Source: Desulfarculus sp. (GTDB taxonomy: Bacteria > Desulfobacterota > Desulfarculia > Desulfarculales > Desulfarculaceae). Taken from it: a stretch of DNA of 6,123 bases. The stretch lies in contig JAIUYB010000153.1 of assembly GCA_020216625.1 (NCBI GenBank), positions 1 through 6,123 on the forward strand. Reading direction: 5' to 3'. The position numbers were made by a program, and so were the translations under genes. The notes beneath the pieces are model-generated. The model ran no database searches and was not told the DNA's origin. It worked only from the letters and a program-made list of their open reading frames with translations. Positions 1-5,967 of this stretch are shown here, piece after piece; the first letter of the stretch is position 1; each line of letters opens with the position of its first letter.

Positions 1-981
1 ACGATGCTGCATTTCTTCATCAGCGCCTACTATTGGCGCAGCCTGTGGAAATACCGCGCCCGGGCCTATCGTTATTGTCTGCTGGACGCTGGCCATCTGG
101 CCGCCAACCTGGAGCTGGCCACGGCCGCCGCCGGCTTCCCCGCGCGTCCGGTTCTGGATTTCCCGGACCGATCCGTCAATGTTTTCTTGGGGCTGGCCAG
201 CGACGACGAGGCGGCCTTGGTGATCTTAACCGCTGGTCCGGCTCCGGCCACGCCCGGCCCGGACCAGGCCGGCCTGCCTCCCTTCGACCGCCAGTCCCTG
301 CCGCTATCGGCCCGGGTGGGGCGCGATGCGGCGGTGCTCAACGCCCATGCCGAGGGGATGTTGGACGAAGCGGCCCCGCCCCGGCTCTGGCCCCGGCCCA
401 AGTTTTCCGCCGAGCCCATCCCCTTGCCCGCGCCCGAGGCCGGCGGCCCGGACCTCCGGGCGGTGCTGGCCAGCCGCCGTTCGCGACGCAATTTCGTGCC
501 TGGACTCCTGGATGCCGGGCAGGTGGCCCGCCTGTTGGCCGCCGCCCTGCCCGACCAGGGCCCTTGCCTGGCCACGGTGCTCCTGGGTCCGGGCGGAGAG
601 CTTTCGGCCGGAGTGTATCTCTACCTGCCCCGGGAGCGGGCCCTGGCCCCCCTGGGGGCGGTGGACCAGCGCGTCCGGGTGGCCACGGCCTGCCTCAACC
701 AGCTCTGGGTGGGCCAGGCCAGCCTGGTCCTCTTGCTCTGGGCCGACTTGGAGCTGTTGCAAGAAAATGGCGGACCGCGAACCTACCGCCACGCCATGCT
801 TTTCGCCGGTCGGGCCGGCCAGCGTCTCTATCTGGCCGCCACCGCGCAGGGCCTGGGATGCTGCGGGGTGGGGGCCTTCTACGATCGCGAGTTGGCCGAG
901 GCCGCCGGCCTGCCCCCCCGGGGCTGGCCGCTGTACCTCCTGGCCTGCGGACCGGTCAAGGGTGGCCCGCGCCAGTCCTGA
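1..981 (+). CDS. SagB-type tandem nitroreductase (FMN-dependent oxidoreductase), 5'-truncated by the window edge
   Basis: The frame is open from base 1 to the TGA at 979-981. An ATG lies at 4-6, but it falls inside a conserved domain, so the true start is probably several hundred bases upstream. Residue numbers count from that ATG. Residues 1-75 look like the end of a first nitroreductase domain (WRSLWKYRARAYRY at 11-24, then LLDAGH). Residues 140-320 form a second domain, with the phosphate/FMN-contact-like RRSRRNF at 158-164 and GLGCCGVGAFYD at 283-294. The two halves visibly repeat: YRYCLLDAGH at 22-31 matches YRHAMLFAGR at 261-270. Family members are flavoenzymes; the best-known SagB proteins oxidise azolines to azoles in thiazole/oxazole-modified peptide synthesis. 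No YcaO cyclodehydratase or precursor peptide is visible, so the substrate is unknown. It could simply be a standalone nitroreductase-like oxidoreductase. Protein family is fairly certain; function is not. Confidence 0.85.
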   Translation, partial: TMLHFFISAYYWRSLWKYRARAYRYCLLDAGHLAANLELATAAAGFPARPVLDFPDRSVNVFLGLASDDEAALVILTAGPAPATPGPDQAGLPPFDRQSLPLSARVGRDAAVLNAHAEGMLDEAAPPRLWPRPKFSAEPIPLPAPEAGGPDLRAVLASRRSRRNFVPGLLDAGQVARLLAAALPDQGPCLATVLLGPGGELSAGVYLYLPRERALAPLGAVDQRVRVATACLNQLWVGQASLVLLLWADLELLQENGGPRTYRHAMLFAGRAGQRLYLAATAQGLGCCGVGAFYDRELAEAAGLPPRGWPLYLLACGPVKGGPRQS

Positions 982-990
982 CCCCGGGGC

Positions 991-1020
991 TTTACACGTC
1001 CGCCCCCGCCTGGTAAAAAT
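991..1020 (+). promoter_or_regulatory. Candidate sigma70-type promoter for the ABC operon
   Basis: TTTACA at 991-996 (5 of 6 matches to TTGACA) is followed after 17 nt by TAAAAA at 1014-1019 (4 of 6 matches to TATAAT). The A-rich stretch stands out sharply from the GC-rich surroundings. It lies 10 nt after the stop of the nitroreductase gene and would start transcription near 1026-1028, leaving a leader of about 160 nt before the ATPase gene. This is a sequence match only. Confidence 0.5.
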
Positions 1021-1108
1021 TCACATTTGGCCGGTAATCCGGTGGGGCTTCGGCCATCCGGGGAGCTCCCACCTGGCCCTGGACCCCGTCTCCGCCCCTT
1101 TCGTCGAT

Positions 1109-1131
1109 CCGTGGGTCCAGCCGGCCCACGG
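1109..1131 (+). promoter_or_regulatory. Perfect 7-bp stem-loop in the operon leader
   Basis: CCGTGGG at 1109-1115 pairs perfectly with CCCACGG at 1125-1131 around the 9-nt loop TCCAGCCGG. The loop bases TCCAG (1116-1120) are also complementary to CTGGA at 1135-1139, so a competing hairpin or a very tight pseudoknot is conceivable. No T-run follows, so it is not a normal intrinsic terminator. A regulatory role is inferred only from position. Confidence 0.3.
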
Positions 1132-1150
1132 TGACTGGACAACCACCGGC

Positions 1151-1164
1151 CTCCCGGCCGGGAG
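1151..1164 (+). promoter_or_regulatory. 14-bp perfect palindrome just upstream of the ATPase ribosome binding site
   Basis: CTCCCGGCCGGGAG is fully self-complementary. It could fold as a 5-bp stem with a GGCC loop in RNA, or act as a dimeric protein site in DNA. It ends 10 nt before the AGGAAGG ribosome binding site, where a fold or a bound protein could affect translation. Such palindromes also arise by chance in DNA this rich in GGCC. Confidence 0.25.
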
Positions 1165-1174
1165 CGCAAACGCC

Positions 1175-1181
1175 AGGAAGG
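1175..1181 (+). promoter_or_regulatory. Ribosome binding site of the ABC ATPase gene (decides start at 1187)
   Basis: AGGAAGG ends 5 nt before the ATG at 1187 and 11 nt before the in-frame ATG at 1193. The spacing favours the first ATG. The same AGGAAGG with the same 5-nt gap precedes rpoZ at 5956-5962. Confidence 0.7.
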
Positions 1182-1186
1182 AATTG

Positions 1187-2182
1187 ATGGCCATGATCGA
1201 GGTCAAGGACCTGCGCAAGCGCTTTGGCGACCACCTGGCCGTGGATGGGCTGGATTTCAGCGTGGCCGCCGGCGAAATCCTGGGCTTTTTGGGCCCCAAC
1301 GGCGCCGGCAAAACCACCACCATGCGCATCCTGACCGGCTATTTCCCCCCCAGCTCCGGCAGCGCCACCATCGCCGGCCACGACGTGGTGGACGACCCCC
1401 TGGCCGCGCGGCGGGCGGTGGGCTACCTGCCCGAGAACGTACCGCTTTACGTGGACATGCGGGTGCGGGAATACCTGGACTTCGTGGGCGGGGCCAAGGG
1501 GCTGAAGGGCCTGGAGGCCCGGCGCGAGACCAAACGGGTGATGGAGGCCACCGGCATCGCCGACCGGGCCGGCCAGTTGATCAAGCAGCTCTCCAAGGGC
1601 TATCGCCAGCGGGTGGGTCTGGCCCAGGCCCTGGTGGCCGACCCGCCGGTGCTGATCCTGGACGAGCCCACCATCGGCCTGGACCCGCGCCAGATCGTGG
1701 AGATTCGCTCTCTGATCAAGGAGATGGCCGGCAGCAAGACCGTGATCCTCTCCAGCCACATCCTGCCCGAGGTGGCCGCCACCTGCGAACGGGTGGTGAT
1801 CATCAACCAGGGCCGTCTGGTGGCCCAGGGGCCGCCCAGCCTGTTGCGACCGGAACAGGCCGGCAACAGCCGCCTGCGCCTGGCCGCACTGGGCGATCCG
1901 GCCCGGTTGCTGGCGTTGCTCCTGGACCTTCCGGGGGTGGAGGGGGTTCATCCCGAGGCCGCTCCGGCCGACCAGCCCGGGGTGGCGGTCTTCAGCCTGA
2001 CCGCCGCCGCCGACCCGGCCCTCCGGGCGTCCCTGGCCAAGGCGGTGGTGGAGTCCGGGGCCGGGTTGGTGGAGCTGACTCCCATCGCCCAGAGCCTGGA
2101 GGAGGTCTTCGTGCAGCTGATCACCAGTGAGTCCGCGGCCACCGCCGAGGCCGAGAACTCGGCCGGGGAGGACGCGGCATGA
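1187..2182 (+). CDS. ABC transporter ATP-binding protein, GldA-like (ABC-2 exporter class)
   Basis: This 331-residue cytoplasmic ATPase should power the permease encoded next. All nucleotide-binding motifs are visible: Walker A GPNGAGKT at 36-43, signature LSKGYRQRV at 135-143, Walker B VLILDEP at 155-161, D-loop GLDP at 164-167, and the switch His191 in SSHIL. The Q-loop position reads GYLPEN (79-84), with Glu in place of Gln; this looks typical of the GldA/DrrA-like branch and not like damage. Residues of about 220-320 form the extra C-terminal region common in ABC-2 ATPases, ending in the SLEEVF-type motif, followed by an Ala/Glu-rich tail. The start is set by AGGAAGG 5 nt upstream; the ATG at 1193 would shorten it by two residues. 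Its stop overlaps the permease start as ATGA, so the two are translationally coupled. NatA- or drug-exporter-type roles are alternatives, but the GldG and DUF4340 neighbours favour the GldA-like assignment. Confidence 0.95.
   Translation: MAMIEVKDLRKRFGDHLAVDGLDFSVAAGEILGFLGPNGAGKTTTMRILTGYFPPSSGSATIAGHDVVDDPLAARRAVGYLPENVPLYVDMRVREYLDFVGGAKGLKGLEARRETKRVMEATGIADRAGQLIKQLSKGYRQRVGLAQALVADPPVLILDEPTIGLDPRQIVEIRSLIKEMAGSKTVILSSHILPEVAATCERVVIINQGRLVAQGPPSLLRPEQAGNSRLRLAALGDPARLLALLLDLPGVEGVHPEAAPADQPGVAVFSLTAAADPALRASLAKAVVESGAGLVELTPIAQSLEEVFVQLITSESAATAEAENSAGEDAA
2165..2171 (+). promoter_or_regulatory. Ribosome binding site of the permease gene inside the ATPase coding end
   Basis: GGGGAGG lies in the last codons of the ATPase gene, 7 nt before the ATG at 2179. 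The following bases CGCGGCATGA (2173-2182) recur exactly at the start of the DUF4340 gene (4520-4529). Confidence 0.7.
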
Positions 2183-2946
2183 GCGCCACCGCCGCCATCT
2201 TTCGCAAGGAGATGCGGGCCTATTTCTGCTCGCCCATCGCCTACGTGCTCTGGACTTGCTTCGTGGCTCTGACCGGCTATTTCTTCTACAGCGGCCTGCT
2301 CTATTACAGCATGGCCAGCATGCAGGCCATGCAGCAGCCCTGGGGGGTCACCCTCAACCTCCAGGAGATGCTGATGGCCCCCCTGATGTCCAACTGGTCG
2401 GTGATGCTGATGCTGATCAGCCCGCTTTTGACCATGCGCCTTTTGAGCGAGGAGAAGCGCTCCGGCACCATCGAGCTGCTCCTGTCCTACCCCCTGAGCG
2501 ACGCCAGCGTGGTGTGGGGCAAGTTCCTGGCCGCCCTGACCATGTTCGCCCTGATCCTGCTGCCCACCCTGGCCCAGGTGGCGATCCTGTTCTGGCTGGG
2601 CCAGCCCCACCTGCCGGCCATCCTGGCCGGCTATCTGGGCCTGATTTTCATGGGCGGGGCCTTCATCGCCCTGGGGCTTTTGGCCTCGGCGCTGACCGAG
2701 AACCAGATCGTCTCCGGGGTGCTAAGCTTCGTGGCCCTGTTGATGCTCTGGGTGGTGGGCTGGTCGGGCAACCTGGTGGGCGGCTCGTTGGGCGAGGCCC
2801 TGAAGGCCCTGGCCCTGGGCCCGCACTTCGAGGGCTTCCCCAAGGGCCTGATCGACACCGCCGACGTGGCCTACTTCATCCTGTTCATCGGGTTCTTCCT
2901 TTTCGTGACCATACGCACCCTGGAGGCCAAGCGGTGGAAGGCGTGA
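2179..2946 (+). CDS. ABC-2 type permease, GldF-like
   Basis: A 255-residue inner-membrane protein, the channel-forming partner of the ATPase. About six hydrophobic helices can be seen, roughly at 19-41, 66-87, 113-138, 145-170, 176-197 and 228-246, the usual ABC-2 permease layout. The amphipathic N-terminus AIFRKEMRAYF (6-16) and the cytoplasmic loop RLLSEEKRSGTIELL (87-101) between helices 2 and 3 are typical of the GldF/NosY-like group; that loop is expected to contact the ATPase. There is only one permease gene, so the complex would use a homodimer. The ATG overlaps the ATPase stop by 4 nt and has a good ribosome binding site. Its end overlaps the start of the GldG-like gene. The substrate cannot be read from the sequence. 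Confidence 0.93.
   Translation: MSATAAIFRKEMRAYFCSPIAYVLWTCFVALTGYFFYSGLLYYSMASMQAMQQPWGVTLNLQEMLMAPLMSNWSVMLMLISPLLTMRLLSEEKRSGTIELLLSYPLSDASVVWGKFLAALTMFALILLPTLAQVAILFWLGQPHLPAILAGYLGLIFMGGAFIALGLLASALTENQIVSGVLSFVALLMLWVVGWSGNLVGGSLGEALKALALGPHFEGFPKGLIDTADVAYFILFIGFFLFVTIRTLEAKRWKA
2922..2926 (+). promoter_or_regulatory. Ribosome binding site that bears on the GldG-like gene start
   Basis: GGAGG lies 7 nt before the GTG at 2934, the same kind of site and gap used by the permease and DUF4340 genes. The alternative GTG at 2943 forms a GTGA stop/start overlap but is 16 nt from this site. GGAAGG at 2936-2941 is too close to serve it. The start at 2934 is therefore preferred, with 2943 still possible. 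Confidence 0.5.
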
Positions 2947-4529
2947 AGCGGACCAATCCGGTGGCCAAGTGGCTGGCCTGGCTGGGCCTGATCCTGTTGG
3001 CGGTGGGCGGGTTCTACTACGCCACCTCGCTGGTCAACTCCGGCAACGGCTTGTGGGTCATGGCCGCCGGGGGCGGGGCGCTTCTGATCGCCGCCCTGGC
3101 CGGCCTGGCCGAGCTAAAGCTCTTTTTGGCCAAGCGCTCGGCCCGGCTGGGCCTGGGGGCCGGGGCCAGCGTGCTGGTGGTTCTGGCCCTGGTGATCTTT
3201 TTGGGAGCCCTGGCCGCCCGCCACCACCAACGGTGGGATCTCTCCCAGGGCGGACAGTACACCCTTTCGCCCCAGACCAAGGAGCTGCTGGCCAAGCTGG
3301 AGCAGCCGGTGCAGGTCCTGGCCTTCTTCAAGGAGGGACAGGCCGGCAAGGAAAAGGTTCAGGACCTGCTGACCCAGTACGCCTACGTCAGCCCCCAGTT
3401 CACCTGGCGGGTGGTGGATCCGGACCGCGAGCCGGCCCTGGCCAAGCGTTACGAGGTGCGCAACTACGGGACCATCGTCCTGGTCCGGGGCGAAAAGCAC
3501 GAGCAGGTCAAGCTGCCCGAGGAGAACGAGATCACCAACGGCCTGTTGCGCCTGGGCCGCCAGGGGGGCAAGGTCGTCTATTTCCTCACCGGTCACGGCG
3601 AGCGGAGCCTGGAGGAGACCGGCCAGGAGGGCTACTCCCAGCTCAAGTCGGCGGTGGCCGAGCAGAACTACCAGGTCAAGCCGCTCCTCTTGGTCCAGGC
3701 CAAGACCGTGCCGGCCGACGCGGCGGTGGTGGTGGTGGCCGGGCCCAGGCACGCGCTGCTGGAGGCCGAGACCCAGGCCCTGGGCGACTATCTGGCCCGG
3801 GGTGGCGGGATGCTGGTCATGCTCGATCCCCAGCAGGACGCCGGGCTGAGCTCCTGGTTGCTCGCCCGTGGGGTGAAGCTCCGCGATGACCTGGTCCTGG
3901 ACCAGGCCAGCAGCCTGGTGGGGGCCAGCCCGGCCTGGCCGCTGGTGGCCAACTATGGCGAGCACCAGATCACCCGCCCCCTGCAGGGGGTGTTCACCTA
4001 TTTCCCCCTGGCCCGCTCCCTGGAGCTGGTCCAACCCCTGCCGGCCGGGATCAAGGCGGTGGAGCTGCTCAAAACCACCGCCAGCGCCTGGGGCGAGACC
4101 GACCTGGGCGCGCTGGTCAGCGGCAAGGCCAGCTTCGATCAAGGCCGGGACAGCCAGGGGCCCCTGGTCCTGGGCGCGGTCCTGGACCTCGCGTCGGCCG
4201 AGAAGAAAGACCAGGCGTCGGACAAGCCCTCGGAAAGCGATGACAAGCCGGTGGTGGGCCATTTGGTGGTGATCGGCGACAGCGACTTCGCGCTCAACGC
4301 CCACCTGAACCAGGCCGGCAACCGCGATTTGCTGCTCAACACGGTGGGCTTCCTGGCCGAAGAGAAAGACCAGATCACCCTGCGGCCCAAGCAGAAGGCC
4401 AGCCAGCCGCTTTTGCTCCAACCCGAGCAGGCTTTGATGGCCTTGGTGGTTCCGGTGATCCTGTTGCCCCTGGGCTTCGTCATCCTGGGGGTGGTGGTGG
4501 TGGTGCGGCGGCGGAGGCGCGCGGCATGA
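2934..4529 (+). CDS. GldG-like ABC transporter auxiliary protein (membrane-anchored, large periplasmic domain)
   Basis: The 531-residue product carries an ABC_transp_aux/GldG-type domain. Visible marks are RWDLSQGGQYTLSPQT at 100-115, just after the membrane, YFLTGHGE at 216-223, and VVIGDSDFALN at 445-455, all characteristic of the family. Hydrophobic helices lie at about 12-30, 38-59, 74-95 and 498-524. Charges (KR at 5-6, KRSAR at 67-71, RRRRR at 525-529) place both ends inside and residues of about 97-497 in the periplasm. Bacteroidota GldG is usually described with one N-terminal and one C-terminal helix, so the two extra helices here are notable. A polar, Lys/Asp/Ser-rich insert at about 422-439 is probably a flexible loop. 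In gliding bacteria GldG works with GldA and GldF; the N-terminal part of this family is related to the GIFT domain of eukaryotic IFT52. GTG start; 2943 is an alternative. The role in this organism is unknown. Confidence 0.88.
   Translation: MEGVKRTNPVAKWLAWLGLILLAVGGFYYATSLVNSGNGLWVMAAGGGALLIAALAGLAELKLFLAKRSARLGLGAGASVLVVLALVIFLGALAARHHQRWDLSQGGQYTLSPQTKELLAKLEQPVQVLAFFKEGQAGKEKVQDLLTQYAYVSPQFTWRVVDPDREPALAKRYEVRNYGTIVLVRGEKHEQVKLPEENEITNGLLRLGRQGGKVVYFLTGHGERSLEETGQEGYSQLKSAVAEQNYQVKPLLLVQAKTVPADAAVVVVAGPRHALLEAETQALGDYLARGGGMLVMLDPQQDAGLSSWLLARGVKLRDDLVLDQASSLVGASPAWPLVANYGEHQITRPLQGVFTYFPLARSLELVQPLPAGIKAVELLKTTASAWGETDLGALVSGKASFDQGRDSQGPLVLGAVLDLASAEKKDQASDKPSESDDKPVVGHLVVIGDSDFALNAHLNQAGNRDLLLNTVGFLAEEKDQITLRPKQKASQPLLLQPEQALMALVVPVILLPLGFVILGVVVVVRRRRRAA
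4513..4517 (+). promoter_or_regulatory. Ribosome binding site of the DUF4340 gene, built into Arg codons
   Basis: GGAGG lies 8 nt before the ATG at 4526. It is formed by the CGG and AGG codons of the five-arginine tail of the GldG-like protein, so the positive-inside tail and the ribosome binding site share the same bases. Confidence 0.65.
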
Positions 4530-5893
4530 AGGTCCGTCAGCTCATCCTCTGGGTGTTGGCCCTGGCCGCCGCCGCCGCGGCCTGGTTCATCACCGACAGC
4601 CTGGAGCGGGACAGCACCCGGGAAAAGGACCAGGCCAGCCGGGTGGTTAGCCTGACCGATCCGCAAGCGGTGACCGTCCTGGAGCTGGGCGGGGAGGCCT
4701 TCCCCCAGCCGGTGCGCATCGAACGCCGGGATCAGGAGCACCGTTGGCAGATCACCAGCCCCCTGCAGGCCCCGGCCGACGGCTTGGCGGTGGGGCGGGT
4801 GCTCGGTGGGCTGATGGACGCCCGGATCAAGGAGCGCCTGGCCAAGCCCGAGGATCCGGCCCAGTTCGGCCTGGCCAAGCCCTGGCAGAGCCTGGCCCTG
4901 ACCGATCGCGGCGGGCAGCGGATCGAGGTTTTGGTGGGCGACCTGAGCCCCTCCAAGGATCTGCTCTACCTGGCCCCGCCCGACCGGGCCGAGGTCTGGC
5001 TGGTCCCGGCCGAGGTGCGCGGCTCCCTGGCCAGGACCCTTTTTGACCTGCGCGACAAGACGGTGATGGAGTTCGTGGTCTCCGCGGTGGAGCGTCTGGA
5101 GCTGCGCCTGAACGGCAAGGATCTGGTGCTGACCCGCCAGCGGGGCGGTTCCGACCCGGTCTGGACCCTGGAGGGCCAGGGGCCGGCCGATCCCCGGGCG
5201 GTGGAGGATCTGCTGTTCCAGATTCACGGCCTGCAGGCCCTGGCCTTCGTCGACCAGGGCTTCGATCTGGCCAAGCTGGGGTTGGACAAACCCGCCGAGG
5301 GCCTCTGGCTGACCCTGGAAAAGGGCCAGAAGCTGGGGCTGGCCATTGGCGGCCAGGTTCCGAACCAGGACCGACGTCACCTGCGCCGCCTGGAAGGGGG
5401 CCCGGTGATGGAGGTGGCCACCGACGGCCTCAAGCGCCTGGAGCGTCAACCCCTGGACCTGGTGGAGCGCCATGTCCTAAAGCTGGACCGCGCCCGGGCC
5501 AGCGGCCTGACCCTGCGCCGAGAGGGCCGGGAGTTGGTCTACGCCAAGGGCGGGGAGGGCTGGAAACGGGTCAAGCCCGCTCCGGCGGGCGAGACCAAGC
5601 CCGACGAACAGGAGCGCCCGGACTTTTTGATCTGGGACCTGGCCGGCCTGAAGTGGGAAAAGATCCTGCCGTCAGGAGACTACGGCCTCCAGCCGGCCCG
5701 CACCGTGATCGAGGTGGCCCTGGGGGCCGAGGCCGACCGCCCGGCCGCCAACCTGAGCCTCATGATCGGCGGGTTGGACCAGGCCAGCGGCTTGCTGGCG
5801 GTGGCCACCCCCGGCGACGACCGGGTCTTCGGGGTCAGGCCGGATTCGCTGAAACGGGTTGACGCCCTGTTCGACCCCGCGGAAAAGAAATGA
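4526..5893 (+). CDS. DUF4340 family protein, membrane-anchored partner of the GldG-like ABC system
   Basis: A 455-residue protein with one N-terminal hydrophobic segment at about 5-22 (Ala-rich, after MKVRQ). No lipobox cysteine is present, so it is probably a signal anchor with the rest in the periplasm. After it come three related modules at about 46-181, 187-316 and 324-450. Each has a Trp in a strand (W74, W213, W346), a helical stretch, a Gly-Leu about 40 residues later (115, 252, 387), then a hydrophobic-Gly motif and a Val-rich strand. DUF4340 genes are commonly found right after GldG-like genes, and here the start overlaps the GldG-like stop as ATGA, so the products should be made together and probably act in one complex. 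No catalytic motif was seen; a structural or binding role is likely but is inference. The family assignment rests on context, length and the GL-x-KP style repeats. Confidence 0.85.
   Translation: MKVRQLILWVLALAAAAAAWFITDSLERDSTREKDQASRVVSLTDPQAVTVLELGGEAFPQPVRIERRDQEHRWQITSPLQAPADGLAVGRVLGGLMDARIKERLAKPEDPAQFGLAKPWQSLALTDRGGQRIEVLVGDLSPSKDLLYLAPPDRAEVWLVPAEVRGSLARTLFDLRDKTVMEFVVSAVERLELRLNGKDLVLTRQRGGSDPVWTLEGQGPADPRAVEDLLFQIHGLQALAFVDQGFDLAKLGLDKPAEGLWLTLEKGQKLGLAIGGQVPNQDRRHLRRLEGGPVMEVATDGLKRLERQPLDLVERHVLKLDRARASGLTLRREGRELVYAKGGEGWKRVKPAPAGETKPDEQERPDFLIWDLAGLKWEKILPSGDYGLQPARTVIEVALGAEADRPAANLSLMIGGLDQASGLLAVATPGDDRVFGVRPDSLKRVDALFDPAEKK
4661..5875 (+). repeat. Three diverged protein-level repeats inside the DUF4340 gene
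   Basis: The modules span about 4661-5068, 5084-5473 and 5495-5875. Anchors line up well: Trp at 74, 213 and 346; Gly-Leu at 115, 252 and 387 (41, 39 and 41 residues after the Trp); Gly at 138, 275 and 415. FGLAKP in module 1 matches LGLDKP in module 2, and module 3 has YGLQPA. The repeat is visible at protein level only; the DNA has diverged. Confidence 0.6.
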
Positions 5894-5899
5894 ACCCCA

Positions 5900-5921
5900 G
5901 CGCGGGCCGATGGCCCGGCGC
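5900..5921 (+). terminator. GC-rich stem-loop between the ABC operon and rpoZ, possible weak terminator
   Basis: GCGC-GGGCC (5900-5908) pairs with GGCCC-G-GCGC (5912-5921), with a GAT loop and one bulged G at 5917. It starts 7 nt after the DUF4340 stop. No T-run follows, so efficient intrinsic termination is doubtful and read-through into rpoZ is plausible. No good promoter was found in the 74-nt gap. Confidence 0.3.
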
Positions 5922-5955
5922 ATGATGAGTCGATGCATTGACGCCCGGAGGGGCA

Positions 5956-5962
5956 AGGAAGG
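5956..5962 (+). promoter_or_regulatory. Ribosome binding site of rpoZ
   Basis: AGGAAGG ends 5 nt before the ATG at 5968, identical in sequence and spacing to the site of the ATPase gene. Confidence 0.75.
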
Positions 5963-5967
5963 TTCCC

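Larger units (their letters stand above)
1021..1186 (+). other. Non-coding leader of the ABC operon with several inverted repeats
   Basis: No convincing gene is present here. One reading frame, that of the ATPase, stays open through it, but no start with a ribosome binding site is visible before 1187. The stretch holds at least four inverted repeats: CCGGTGG (1039-1045) with CCATCCGG (1054-1061, one bulged T), GGGAGCTCCC (1061-1070), CCGTGGG/CCCACGG (1109-1115/1125-1131), and CTCCCGGCCGGGAG (1151-1164). It may be a structured 5' untranslated region. Chance is a real alternative at this GC content. No known riboswitch was recognised. Confidence 0.4.

Noticed and set aside
982..989. CCCCGGGG palindrome followed by CTTTA, as a terminator of the nitroreductase gene
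   Set aside because: It has no loop-forming stem of useful length and only three T residues follow; the TTTA belongs to the promoter candidate.
326..1186. Long upstream extension of the ATPase reading frame
   Set aside because: It runs in another frame through the nitroreductase gene, its product is Arg/Pro/Trp-rich, typical of a GC-rich shadow frame, and the ABC domain begins exactly at the start with a ribosome binding site at 1187.
1..2946. SagB plus ABC genes as a streptolysin S-like biosynthesis and export cluster
   Set aside because: No precursor peptide or YcaO gene is visible, a promoter separates the nitroreductase from the ABC genes, and the ABC genes continue into GldG-like and DUF4340 genes.
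3114..4421. Long open frame on the minus strand opposite the GldG-like gene
   Set aside because: The translation is rich in Gln, Gly, His and Leu, the usual antisense pattern of GC-rich genes, and the plus-strand protein has clear family motifs.
4139..5473. Long minus-strand open frame opposite the DUF4340 gene
   Set aside because: It has the same antisense composition, no recognisable domain, and spans two convincing plus-strand genes.
5859..5890. TTGACG with AAAAGAAA downstream as a promoter for rpoZ
   Set aside because: With 17-18 nt spacing the -10 hexamer matches at only about two positions; the best A-rich match needs a 20-nt spacer.
5938..5967. Second TTGACG as an rpoZ -35 element
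   Set aside because: The matching -10 would fall on the ribosome binding site and start codon, with no AT-rich hexamer present.
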